From: Methylobacterium sp. E-005
GTDB taxonomy: Bacteria > Pseudomonadota > Alphaproteobacteria > Rhizobiales > Beijerinckiaceae
DNA: 64,000 nt
NCBI RefSeq assembly: GCF_022829725.1
Contig: NZ_JAKSYG010000081.1
Coordinates: 34,904-98,903 of the forward strand
Direction of reading: 5' to 3'
Shown here: piece after piece, positions 33,671 through 41,316 of the stretch
How positions within the stretch are numbered: position 1 is the stretch's first letter
Layout: each line of letters starts with the position of its first letter
Program-made: the position numbers and the translations under genes
The notes under the pieces: model-generated
What the model was told of the DNA's origin: nothing
Database searches by the model: none
The model's input: only the letters and a program-made list of their open reading frames with translations

Positions 33671-33680
33671 GTCCCGCCCC

Positions 33681-35060
33681 TCAGTGGTCGTGGTCGGCTT
33701 CGGCCTTGCCGAGCTCGGCCTTGAGCAGGAAGGTGTTGGCCACCGCGATCTCCTCGCCGGGCTTGAGCCCCGCCTTGACCTCGAAGGAATCGTCGTCGGA
33801 GCGCCCGAGCTCGACCTCGCGCTTCTCGAAGCCTTCCTCGGTGCGCACGAAGACGACGCGCTTGCCCTCGATGGTCTGCAACGCCGCCTTGGCCACTCGG
33901 ACGGGGACCTGCTCGGTCGCGATCTCGACCTCGGCGGTGACGTAGGTACCGGGCCGCCACGCCATGTCCTTGTTCGGGAGGGCGACCACGACCCGGGCGG
34001 CACGGGTGTCGGCGTTGAGCAACGGGCTGACGAAGATCACCTTGCCGCGCTCGTGCCGCTCCTCACCTCCCTGGCTCGGCGTGACGGTGACGATGGCGCC
34101 CTCCCTGACCTTGGCGAGATCGGAGGTCGGAACCGAGAGCTCGATCCAGACCGTCCCGAGGTCGGCCACCGTGTAGAGGTCGGCCGGGTCGCCCTGACTG
34201 CCGACAGTGGTCCCGACGTCGACCTTGCGCTCGACGACGCGGCCTGCGAACGGCGAGCGCAGTTCGTAGCGGCGCAGGCTCGACTGGTTCGGCGTGGCCT
34301 CGTCGCGCTTCTGCGCCGCCTGGACCTCGGCGGCGTTCAGCCCGAGCGCCGACAGCTTCTGGCGGGCGAGGTCGACGCGCAGTTGGTTCTCCAGGAAGGT
34401 CGCGCGGGCGTTCTGGAACGCGGCCTCGGACGCGGCCTGGGAGGCGAGCAGCTTCTGCTGACGCTCGAAGTTGATCTTCTGGAGCTCGGCCTGGACCTGG
34501 GCGGTCAGGTAGTCGCTCTTGGCGTCGGCGACCTCGCGGCTGTCGAGCACGGCCACGATCTCGTCCTTCTGCACGGCGTCGCCGAGGCGCTTGCGCATCT
34601 CCGCGACGGTCCCGACCACCCGGGCCGGGACGCGGGCGATCCGGTCGGTATCCGGCGTGATGGTGCCGGGGACGAGGAGATGGCGCGCCAGCGTGCCGCC
34701 GTCGGCCTTGGCGACCTGGATGCCCTGCGTCTCGACCTGCTCCGCCGTCATCCTGACGTGGCCTTCCTCGCCCTCAGCCTCGGAATGCGCGTGCTCGCCT
34801 TGGGCATGTCCGTCCATGACTTTCGCGGCGGGCTTGGTCGCGGGCTTGGCTTTGGGCATGGCATGGTCGTGGCCGTCGCCCTCGGCATGGTCGGGCTCGG
34901 TCGCCGGCGCCGCGGCACCCGTCCCGCCGGTGAACGCGAATAGGGTCGGCGGCACCCCCGCGGCCGACAGGGTGTTGCGGACGAAGCCCGAGACGGCGGG
35001 CACGGTCGCGCCGACGGCTATGCCGACGGCCAGGACGACCGCGAGAACGAGGATGCGCAT
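33681..35060 (-). CDS. czcB: Efflux RND periplasmic adaptor, CzcB type
   Basis: 459 residues from the ATG at 35060. Signal/anchor RILVLAVVLAVGIAVGATVPAV is followed by a His-rich segment (DHAEGDGHDHAMPK, then GHAQGEHAHSEAEGEEGH) suited to Zn/Cd/Co, the lipoyl and hairpin domain (VLDSREVADAKSDYLTAQVQAELQKINFERQQKL, a long coiled coil), beta-barrel and membrane-proximal domains, and a His-containing C-terminus (EADHDH). Bridges czcA to the outer-membrane channel. Long hairpin and His runs fit the CzcB class rather than CusB. Confidence 0.92.
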   Translation of the reverse strand: MRILVLAVVLAVGIAVGATVPAVSGFVRNTLSAAGVPPTLFAFTGGTGAAAPATEPDHAEGDGHDHAMPKAKPATKPAAKVMDGHAQGEHAHSEAEGEEGHVRMTAEQVETQGIQVAKADGGTLARHLLVPGTITPDTDRIARVPARVVGTVAEMRKRLGDAVQKDEIVAVLDSREVADAKSDYLTAQVQAELQKINFERQQKLLASQAASEAAFQNARATFLENQLRVDLARQKLSALGLNAAEVQAAQKRDEATPNQSSLRRYELRSPFAGRVVERKVDVGTTVGSQGDPADLYTVADLGTVWIELSVPTSDLAKVREGAIVTVTPSQGGEERHERGKVIFVSPLLNADTRAARVVVALPNKDMAWRPGTYVTAEVEIATEQVPVRVAKAALQTIEGKRVVFVRTEEGFEKREVELGRSDDDSFEVKAGLKPGEEIAVANTFLLKAELGKAEADHDH

Positions 35061-35195
35061 GGGAACCACTCGACCGGGACGCCGGGCGGGCATGCATGCC
35101 GCCGCGGTCGTTCCGCTGCATTCAAGAAGGGACGGGTCCGGAGCCCGTGGGGCGGCCGGACTAAAGATCCGCGCGCGGATGCGCGCGGCGTCACC

Positions 35196-35567
35196 TCAAG
35201 TGCGGGGCGGTCGTGCCGGACGGCCGGGCGCGATGGCGACGGGAGCCTCCGCCGTCCGTGCGTAGGACGGCCGCGGGCGGTCCGGTGCGGGCGCGAGGGG
35301 GGCGCCATCGAGGTAGGCAAGCTGATGGCAGCCGCAATGGGCGTGGCACGCGAGGCCAGGGTCGGCTGACGACGGCGCGGCGGAGGCCTCGAACACGGTC
35401 AGTTCCGTGGCCCGATGGTGACCGCCGGCATGGAAGGCCAGGTCCTCGGCGAACCCCGCGGACGGGGCGGCGAACGCGAACGTCAGGACGAGCATGAGCG
35501 TGCGGACGGCCAGCGCCCACCCGTCACGCGCCGCTTGCCGGCGCCTATGCCATCCACCGAAGTCCAT
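35196..35567 (-). CDS. Small membrane/periplasmic protein with Cys/His cluster, first gene of Czc-type operon
   Basis: 123 residues. One hydrophobic helix/signal (LAVRTLMLVLTFAFAAPSAGFA) is followed by a His-containing stretch (FHAGGHHRATEL) and CHAHCGCHQLAYLDG. Pro-rich C-terminus. The layout parallels 29140..29538. It lies 135 bases upstream of czcB. A metal-sensing or chaperone role is inferred from position and Cys/His content. Confidence 0.65.
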   Translation of the reverse strand: MDFGGWHRRRQAARDGWALAVRTLMLVLTFAFAAPSAGFAEDLAFHAGGHHRATELTVFEASAAPSSADPGLACHAHCGCHQLAYLDGAPLAPAPDRPRPSYARTAEAPVAIAPGRPARPPRT

Positions 35568-35862
35568 CGTCGCCCTTATCCGCGATTCCGGCCCGTCGAC
35601 ACAAGTGGTGCCGCCTGCGACTTGAACTCACGATGAACGCCATGACCTGCCAAGTTCATCGACGGCTCCCGTTGGTCAAAACGCGTGATCGCACGATGCT
35701 CCTCAGCAACTCGCGCATATACGACGGGACCATCCTCGATCCGCACAGCACAATTTAATTGCTCTCTCTCGAATGTTCGGCCCGGGCATGGACGGGAATC
35801 ATTCCGGAACGGTTTCGCGGGGATATACATTCCGAGATCGATCCGAACCGAAGGAGATGCGG
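35568..35862. other. Divergent promoter region between Czc-type operon and His-rich genes
   Basis: About 295 bases, moderately A/T-rich near 35740..35760 (CACAATTTAATTGC). No gene is supported. It should contain the promoters of both directions; no MerR-like dyad was seen. Confidence 0.5.
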
Positions 35863-36099
35863 ATGAAACTCACGATTGCCGCCCTGGCCGCCTCGGCTGC
35901 CCTCGTGCTCAGCCCACTCGGGGCGTTCGCCCAGCACGTGGACGTCGGTCCCGGCGGTGTCGCGGTCCACGGAGACCGTCATCACGACGAGGTCGAGCAT
36001 ACCCATTCGACCGTCGAGGAGCATCACCGCGACCGCCCGGTCGTCCACGATCACCACGACGTCCACGAGCGCACCGTGGTGGAGGAGCACCGGCACTGA
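35863..36099 (+). CDS. Secreted His-rich metal-binding protein
   Basis: 78 residues. AAGGAG lies six bases before the ATG at 35863 (an ATG two codons earlier is part of the site). Signal peptide KLTIAALAASAALVLSPLGAFA, then a mature domain dominated by His, Asp and Glu (HGDRHHDEVEHTHS, EEHHRDRPVVHDHHDVHE, VEEHRH). Such proteins can sequester Zn, Cu or Ni in the periplasm. A related gene follows 160 bases downstream. Confidence 0.75.
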   Translation: MKLTIAALAASAALVLSPLGAFAQHVDVGPGGVAVHGDRHHDEVEHTHSTVEEHHRDRPVVHDHHDVHERTVVEEHRH

Positions 36100-36262
36100 T
36101 TCGTATGCCGGTGGGGACCGCGAGGCCGAGTGGCAAGCCCGCGCCGCGGCCCTTCGCTTGTTGGGATGCGCGAAGGTTGCCGTTTGCTGAACGTCTGTCT
36201 CAGGGTGCGTTCAATCCGTTCGTACCAGGATGCCTGCATCTGATCGAGCTTCGGAGCGACCC

Positions 36263-36496
36263 ATGAGAACGATCTTCGCCGGATTGGCAGTGGCCCTGGC
36301 CTTCGCGCCCATGGCGGCGTCGGCGCAATACTATGAGGGCGGTTACGGCCAGCGGCGGCCGCACGACCACGTCGATGTCTACCGGCATGGCGACCACGAG
36401 GACGTCGTCGTCCGGCACCACCACCCCCGCCGCTACGAGGACCGGCCGTTCTTCGAGGAGCGGGGCCGTCACCACCATCATCACCACGACGACTGA
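36263..36496 (+). CDS. Secreted His-rich metal-binding protein
   Basis: 77 residues from the ATG at 36263 with GGAG upstream. Signal peptide (RTIFAGLAVALAFAPMAASAQ) then Tyr/Gly and His-rich mature part (RPHDHVDVYRHGDHEDVVVRHHHPRRYEDRP, ending RHHHHHHDD). Same architecture as the preceding gene, so likely a diverged duplicate with the same chelating role. Confidence 0.75.
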   Translation: MRTIFAGLAVALAFAPMAASAQYYEGGYGQRRPHDHVDVYRHGDHEDVVVRHHHPRRYEDRPFFEERGRHHHHHHDD

Positions 36497-36545
36497 GCGG
36501 GGTTTCGCCGGGGCGGACGACGCCGGCGTTTCGGGGAGCGCCTGT

Positions 36546-37232
36546 TCAAGAGACTGCCTCGTCGAGGAGCAGCAGAAGCAGGAACCCGGCGAAGAACATC
36601 GCCGTGACCCAGGGCCGGTCCTCGGTCTCGTGTGCCTCGACGAGCAGTTCCTCCGTCACGAGGTAGAGTAGCGCGATCAGGCCGAACGCGAGGAAGCCAC
36701 CCTGGAAGGCGGGCGGCAGCGAGCCGACGGGACCGCCGAGGAGCGCCCCCAGCGGCAGTAGCAGGACGAGGACGGCCGTGAGGCCCACCACCCACCGCTT
36801 CGAGGCGCCGCCCGCGCCGAGTTCGCTCGCGACGGTGAGGCCGAGGAACAGCACCTCGATGGTCAGTGCGACGGTGAGCAGGATGCCCGCCTTGGCGCCC
36901 GCCGCGAAGGCGATGCCGAGGACGAGGCCGTCCACGAGGATGTCGATGCCGGTGACGGACAAGAGCCCGACCGGGCCCGACACCCGCCTTTCGAGGCTGC
37001 GCAGGCCGAGCATCGCGGCGACCCCGAAGCTGCCGCCGAACAGGGTCGCCCAGATCGACCCGGCATGCTTGAGGTCGGGCAGGATCTCGCCTGCGGCCGC
37101 GGCGAAGACGACGCCGGCGGCGAAATGCTGGATGGCGCTGACGAGGATGGGCCCGGGGCGCAGGTTCACCGCCACGGCGGCGCCTGCGATGGCCGCCGCT
37201 GCGGGGATCAGCGTGTAGATCCAGGCTTGCAT
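36546..37232 (-). CDS. ZIP-family metal transporter
   Basis: 228 residues, eight predicted helices. Helix 4 contains the ZIP-type motif within GIDILVDGLVLGIAFAAGAKAG (DxxxDG in place of HNxxDG) and helix 5 TVALTIEVLFLGLTVASELG carries a Glu pair region; the helix-2 segment QHFAAGVVFAAAAGEILPDL is also typical. ZIP proteins usually import Zn or other divalent ions, but some bacterial members work as electrodiffusive channels. The start is two bases beyond the CDF stop, so the pair is coupled. Its direction of transport in a resistance island is unclear. Confidence 0.85.
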   Translation of the reverse strand: MQAWIYTLIPAAAAIAGAAVAVNLRPGPILVSAIQHFAAGVVFAAAAGEILPDLKHAGSIWATLFGGSFGVAAMLGLRSLERRVSGPVGLLSVTGIDILVDGLVLGIAFAAGAKAGILLTVALTIEVLFLGLTVASELGAGGASKRWVVGLTAVLVLLLPLGALLGGPVGSLPPAFQGGFLAFGLIALLYLVTEELLVEAHETEDRPWVTAMFFAGFLLLLLLDEAVS

Positions 37233-37234
37233 GC

Positions 37235-38197
37235 TCAGACCACGGTGTCGGGGGCCAGCGCGCAGGCGTTTGCCCCTTCGATCTCGACCTGCAGGGTGGT
37301 GTGGCCGATCCCGAAGCGCTCCCGCATCGAGCGGGCGGCCTCCATCAGGATCGCGTCGTCGGGATATCCTCCGGGCACGACCAAATGGGCGGTGAGACAG
37401 ACCTCGGTGGTGCTCATCGGCCAGATGTGGAGGTCGTGCAGGGCCGTGACGCCCGGAAGGCCTTCGAGGTGGTGGCGCACTGCCGCCGGGTCGATGCCCG
37501 GGGGAACGGCGGCCAGCGACATCGCGAGGCTGTCGCGCAGGAGGCCCCACGTGCTCCAGACGATGACCCCTACGATGCCAAGGCTCACGACCGGATCGAG
37601 CCAGGTCAAGCCGGTGTAGAGGATCACCAAACCGGCGAGCACCACGCCCGCGGAGACGGCGGCGTCCGCGGCCATGTGCAGGAACGCCCCGCGGATGTTG
37701 ATGTCGCCCTTGGCCCCGGCAGCGAACAGCCAGGCGGTGATGCCGTTCACAAGGATGCCGACGGCGGCCACGACCATCACGGTCTTGCCGGCCACCGGGG
37801 CCGGTTCGCCGAAGCGCTGGATGGCCTCCCAACCGATGGCGCCCACGGCGACGAGGAGGAACACGGCGTTGAACAGGGAGGCGAGGATCGAGGATCCTTT
37901 CATCCCGTATGTGTAGCGTGAAGTCGGGGCCCGCTTGGCCAGAACGGTGGCGACCCAGGCCACGACGAGACCCAGCACGTCGGAGAGGTTGTGGCCCGCA
38001 TCCGCCAGGAGCGCCACGGAGTTCCCCAGGACGCCGAAAGCCGCCTCCAAGAGCACGAACCCAACGTTCAGGGCGATCCCGATGGCGAAGGCCTTGCCGA
38101 AGCTTGCCGGCGCGTGGACGTGTCCGGCGTGGCCATGGGAATGGCCGGTATGATCATGGGCGTGACCATGCTCCGCGTGGTCGTGGTGTTCCGTCAT
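37235..38197 (-). CDS. Cation diffusion facilitator (CzcD-like)
   Basis: 320 residues. His-rich N-terminus (EHHDHAEHGHAHDHTGHSHGHAGHVH), six helices with the metal-site motif LLADAGHNLSDVLGL (HxxxD in helix 2) and HMAADAAVSAGVVLAG (HxxxD in helix 5), and a cytoplasmic C-terminal ferredoxin-like domain (ALHDLHIWPMSTTEVCLTAHLVV). CDF proteins export Zn, Co or Cd from the cytoplasm by proton exchange. The gene is preceded by a MerR-type dyad promoter and followed by the coupled ZIP gene. Confidence 0.92.
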   Translation of the reverse strand: MTEHHDHAEHGHAHDHTGHSHGHAGHVHAPASFGKAFAIGIALNVGFVLLEAAFGVLGNSVALLADAGHNLSDVLGLVVAWVATVLAKRAPTSRYTYGMKGSSILASLFNAVFLLVAVGAIGWEAIQRFGEPAPVAGKTVMVVAAVGILVNGITAWLFAAGAKGDINIRGAFLHMAADAAVSAGVVLAGLVILYTGLTWLDPVVSLGIVGVIVWSTWGLLRDSLAMSLAAVPPGIDPAAVRHHLEGLPGVTALHDLHIWPMSTTEVCLTAHLVVPGGYPDDAILMEAARSMRERFGIGHTTLQVEIEGANACALAPDTVV

Positions 38198-38260
38198 CGG
38201 CGATCCCGGTTCGGCTCGCGGCGGCCGGGAGGACCACGCGAGAAGATCGGCGAGGCATAA

Positions 38261-38281
38261 CTTCTCTAGCGGCTAGAGAAG
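38261..38281 (-). promoter_or_regulatory. MerR-type promoter/operator of the CDF-ZIP operon
   Basis: A perfect 21-bp palindrome (CTTCTCTAGC, one base, GCTAGAGAAG). On the minus strand TTGCTT (-35) and TATGCC (-10) are 19 bp apart with the dyad in the spacer, the MerR-family arrangement. It lies about 65 bp upstream of the CDF start and is the obvious target of the adjacent merR gene. Confidence 0.75.
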
Positions 38282-38303
38282 CAAGGGCCTGGCTCCGGCG
38301 TGA

Positions 38304-38726
38304 TCAGTGCTGTTCGCTCAGGCACTGTCCGTGATCGGCCAGCACCTCGATGACCCTGCATTCGCGGACTTGGCCACCGGTGCACTGGTCGAGCATCGCC
38401 TGGACCTCTGCCCTGAGACCCGTCAGCCGGGCGATCCGGTCGTCGATGTCGGCGAGGTGACGCCTCGCGACGACATCGGCCTCCGCGCAGGGCCGCTCGG
38501 GGTGGGCGGCGAGATCGAGCAGCGTCCGAATGGCCTCCACTTCAAACCCGAGCTCTCGCGCGTGCCGGATGAAGCGCAGGCGCCTGACCGTCTCGTCGTC
38601 GTAAGTCCGACGGTTAGTTTGCGTGCGTTCCGGCGCAGGCAGCAATCCGATGGATTCATAGAACCGGATGGTCGGGACCTTGACCCCCGTCCGATCCGAC
38701 AGCACGCCGATGGCGAATGACCGCAT
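38304..38726 (-). CDS. MerR-family heavy-metal regulator (CadR/ZntR-like)
   Basis: 140 residues. DNA-binding domain FAIGVLSDRTGVKVPTIRFYESIGLLPAP, YDDETVRRLRFIRHARELGF. Ligands: Cys in ERPCAEADVV (Cys79 equivalent), QCTGGQVREC (two Cys) and an extra C-terminal HGQCLSEQH, like the His/Cys tails of CadR-type Cd/Zn regulators. It lies upstream of and in the same direction as the CDF-ZIP genes. Distinct from the other MerR at 21211..21612. Confidence 0.88.
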   Translation of the reverse strand: MRSFAIGVLSDRTGVKVPTIRFYESIGLLPAPERTQTNRRTYDDETVRRLRFIRHARELGFEVEAIRTLLDLAAHPERPCAEADVVARRHLADIDDRIARLTGLRAEVQAMLDQCTGGQVRECRVIEVLADHGQCLSEQH

Positions 38727-38741
38727 ACGATCCCTCTGATG

Positions 38742-38756
38742 CTCTAGTCACTAGAG
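38742..38756. promoter_or_regulatory. 15-bp palindrome CTCTAGTCACTAGAG upstream of merR
   Basis: Centred about 23 bp before the merR start, so probably its autoregulatory operator. Flanks ATG and GCAT extend the symmetry with one bulged base. The identical 15-mer occurs at 9112..9126. Confidence 0.6.
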
Positions 38757-39286
38757 GCATACGGGCATCACAATCGGTTGTGAAGGTACGCGACAGGTCG
38801 GTCCACCGGCGCTGCGTTTCTTTGATCGGCCAGATCCGATCCCGCCAGGGACGGGAGATCCGCCCCGGCACGCGTCGGGGGCGCGGACCTATCCGTCTCT
38901 ATCCTTGAGAGAGCGTGGATGTGGTTCCTGCCCGGTCAATCTCCGAAAATACGAGCTTGCCAGAGGTCGATTTCCGTCATCGGTGCAGATGACACGCGCA
39001 AACCAAGACCGGCGGTCGGCAGGAGAGCGCGTCTTAGGCTTGCGAAATGCGCCTCTTAGGTCTGGGCCCGAGACGTGACCGCGAATATCCGGCACCATCC
39101 CTGGTGACGTCACACCCGTTACCCCAATGCGAGCGTATCAGGCGGCTTGGTCAACTCACGGCTCGCCTGATCGCCAGCGGAGGAGAAAAAGTCTTGCGCC
39201 ACAGGGTTTTACTTGTAGAATCTTTCCTGGCGCGTAGTTGCACCTGAATGGCGCCAGTCGAAACTTATGTGGCGCCCAAGAAAGAT
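38757..39286. other. Island edge between merR and the tRNA gene
   Basis: About 530 bases. No integrase or other supported gene; a 66-codon plus-strand frame at 39047 is not convincing. The last 70 bases hold phased TGGCGC repeats and an inverted repeat (described separately). Confidence 0.5.
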
Positions 39287-39292
39287 TGGCGC
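39219..39292. repeat. Phased TGGCGC repeats and inverted repeat abutting the tRNA 3' end
   Basis: TGGCGC occurs at 39228, 39249, 39270 and 39287 (steps of 21, 21 and 17 bp); the last copy is the CCA end of the tRNA itself read on the plus strand. In addition AATCTTTCCTGG (39219..39230) faces a near copy, AATCTTTCTTGG on the other strand, ending at 39277..39288. Recombinase-binding sites at an island edge, or chance duplication of the tRNA end, are possible. Confidence 0.5.
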
Positions 39293-39363
39293 ACCCGACA
39301 CGATTCGAACGTGTGACCTTTGCCTTCGGAGGGCAACGCTCTATCCAGCTGAGCTACGGGTGC
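39287..39363 (-). tRNA. tRNA-Arg (CCG)
   Basis: 77 nt with encoded CCA. Acceptor stem GCACCCG/CGGGTGC, D-arm GCTCAGCTGGATAGAGC, anticodon arm TTGCC-CTCCGAA-GGCAA giving anticodon CCG (codon CGG), and T-arm with GTTCGAATC. All arms pair. The metal and accessory region lies on its 3' side, the side on which tRNA-integrating elements insert. Confidence 0.95.
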
Positions 39364-39603
39364 AGGCCGTAACGATGTCCTAGCTCAACCGCGCCGCCAG
39401 CGCAACGGCGTCCGCCGCCAGGCCGGTCAGCCACAGACGCTCCGGAAACGTCGGACGGTACGGTGGTGCAGCCCCCACAATGCGACAACCTGAAGATGTT
39501 CGAGGCGTAGCCAGACGCGCGAAGCTGTGCTGTATAGGGCGGACGACGGGCTGCAAGGCGTGAGGCGCCGGCAGCACGCCGGCAGTGCGGTCTCGGGTTG
39601 CGC

Positions 39604-40572
39604 GTGTCCCCCCAGCTCGGCATCGCGGCACGGCCGCAGATCACGGCAGGCGACTTGGCCCGGCGCATCGCCGTTCTGGCGCCTGGCGAGCGCCTCGTCG
39701 TCCTGGGCGTTGCCCGCGCCGCCATCGGCGCCCTCCTGGCGGAGGGCACGGAGCGCAGCGCCCTGCTGGTCGCCGATGCGGATGGGTACGGCACGGCCCT
39801 CATCGACCGGCTCCTCGACGATCTGGCGGATCTCGCCCGTGCGCGCTGGCCGCACTGGCACGGCCGCGACGCCTCCGAGGCCCCGGTCGGCGCCGATCCC
39901 TGGCTGAAGGCGGCAGCCAAACGCGCCCGGCTCGGCCTGACGCCGCGCTTCCGCCGGATGGCGCGCGCGCTCGAAATGCAGCGCCTCGCGCAGGCGATCG
40001 ACCCCGCCGGGCTCGTCCTGATCTGGGCGATCGATCCGGCCTCGCCCGCCCGCGCTAGGCCGGTGATCGAGGCCCTGGAATGGTGCGCCCGGCACGGGGC
40101 CGCTTCGGTGGTGGCCCTCGCCGCCGAACCGCCCGCAACATCCCCCTACGATCGGATCCTCTACGGCGCCCATGCCTTCACCGAAGCGGTTCGGCCAGCG
40201 GCGGAGCGCTTCATCTCAGCCCCCGGCGGCCTCCCGGCGAGCGATATCGAGCGGCGGATGGCGGCGGCTTTGGGGCAGGATCCGGATCTCGCGGGCCTGT
40301 TCGTCTGCAACGCCCCGGTGCCGGTCGGTGCCTGGGGGGCACGGCCGCGGGTCGACCTGCTCTGCCCGACGCTCCGCGTGGTCGTGGAACTCGACGGCCC
40401 CGAGCACCGGGCCGAGCCTAAATTCGGCGCCGATCGCCACCGGGATTACGAGCTGCTGACCGCCGGCTACCTGGTTCTGCGCTTGACCAACGATCAGGTC
40501 GCGACCGACCTTCCGCTCGCCATCGAGAAGATCCGCGCCGTGATCCGCCTCCGGCGCGCAGGAGGGGGTTAG
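39604..40572 (+). CDS. DUF559/Vsr-like endonuclease-domain protein
   Basis: 322 residues from a GTG at 39604 (a TTG two codons earlier is equally possible; neither has a clear ribosome binding site). Residues 1-200 are an alpha/beta region without a known motif (EGTERSALLVADADGYGTALIDRLL, LVLIWAIDPASPARARPVIEAL). The C-terminal 100 residues match the DUF559 fold of the PD-(D/E)xK superfamily: SDIERRMAAALGQ, PRVDLLCPTLRVVVELDGPEHR (Asp and ExD catalytic positions), RHRDYELLTAGYLVLRLTNDQV. Likely a DNA-cutting subunit. Three bases separate it from the next gene. Confidence 0.75.
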   Translation: MSPQLGIAARPQITAGDLARRIAVLAPGERLVVLGVARAAIGALLAEGTERSALLVADADGYGTALIDRLLDDLADLARARWPHWHGRDASEAPVGADPWLKAAAKRARLGLTPRFRRMARALEMQRLAQAIDPAGLVLIWAIDPASPARARPVIEALEWCARHGAASVVALAAEPPATSPYDRILYGAHAFTEAVRPAAERFISAPGGLPASDIERRMAAALGQDPDLAGLFVCNAPVPVGAWGARPRVDLLCPTLRVVVELDGPEHRAEPKFGADRHRDYELLTAGYLVLRLTNDQVATDLPLAIEKIRAVIRLRRAGGG

Positions 40573-40575
40573 CCG

Positions 40576-41316
40576 ATGCAGGACTCGCCGACGCCGCAGC
40601 AGGCGCTGATTCTCTGGTGCCTCCTCGGCCGGGGCGGAACCGCCCTGGAGGGCACGCTCGTGCCGAAGGTGAAGCCGGCCGATCGCGAGACCCTGGTCGC
40701 AGGCGGCTATCTCGAATCCGGGAAGCAGGGGCGCGCGCTGCGGCTGACGGTGACCGATAAGGGCTGGAACTGGGCGGGGACCCATCTGGACGCCCCCCTG
40801 CCGCCGGCCTTCCGGGTGCTGCAGGACTGGCTGGGGCGAATCGGGGCCGATCTCGCGGCGAGCGGCCGGCCCCTTGCCGAATTCGTCGGTCCCGTCATCG
40901 AGGAGCCGCCACCGGACACACCGCAGACGCGTAAGAAGGCAGCCGGGAGCGACCGGGCGGCGAAGGGGTCGAAGGCCGCCAAGACGGCCACCGCGAAGTC
41001 AGCAGCCAGTCCCAAAAAGGCGGCGGGCTCCAAAAGACCCCTCAGCCCCAAGCAGCTCCGCGCCCGGATCGAGGCGGCCTACCTCGCGCTGACCGGCGGT
41101 GAGCGGGCCAAGGCCGTGCGCCTGAGCGCGCTGCGCGCCGAGCTCACCGACCTCGACCGCGCGACGGTCGATTCGGGCCTCGCGGCGATCCTCAGCGGCG
41201 ACAGGACCGCGCGGCTGAGCCAGTTCAGCGACCCCCGGTCGCTCGACGGTGCCGAGCGCGACGCGGCGTTCAGCCCCGCGGGCGAGCCCTTCCACGTCCT
41301 CTGGATCCAATCATGA
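40576..41316 (+). CDS. Winged-helix-like adaptor protein of the nuclease/HerA operon
   Basis: 246 residues; GGAGG precedes the ATG. N-terminal 65 residues (SPTPQQALILWCLLGRG, PADRETLVAGGYLESGKQGRALRLTVTDKGWNWA) read as a MarR-like winged helix. Residues about 115-155 are a Lys/Ala/Ser linker. The C-terminal 90 residues (LRARIEAAYLALTGGERAKAVRLSALRAELTDLDRATVDSGLAAIL, then strand-rich FHVLWI) form a second helical/winged domain. It probably contacts DNA or bridges nuclease and ATPase. The stop overlaps the ATPase start (ATGA). Confidence 0.65.
   Translation: MQDSPTPQQALILWCLLGRGGTALEGTLVPKVKPADRETLVAGGYLESGKQGRALRLTVTDKGWNWAGTHLDAPLPPAFRVLQDWLGRIGADLAASGRPLAEFVGPVIEEPPPDTPQTRKKAAGSDRAAKGSKAAKTATAKSAASPKKAAGSKRPLSPKQLRARIEAAYLALTGGERAKAVRLSALRAELTDLDRATVDSGLAAILSGDRTARLSQFSDPRSLDGAERDAAFSPAGEPFHVLWIQS

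Noticed and set aside
33671..34003. Longer N-terminus for CzcA
   Set aside because: The MINRILDVSV start is where the family begins; upstream residues are the out-of-frame image of czcB.
39047..39247. 66-codon frame between merR and the tRNA
   Set aside because: No ribosome binding site and it crosses the phased repeats; composition is random.
1..39286. Integrase or transposase genes in the accessory region
   Set aside because: None found by reading all the large open frames; the island claim rests on the tRNA edge and gene content only.
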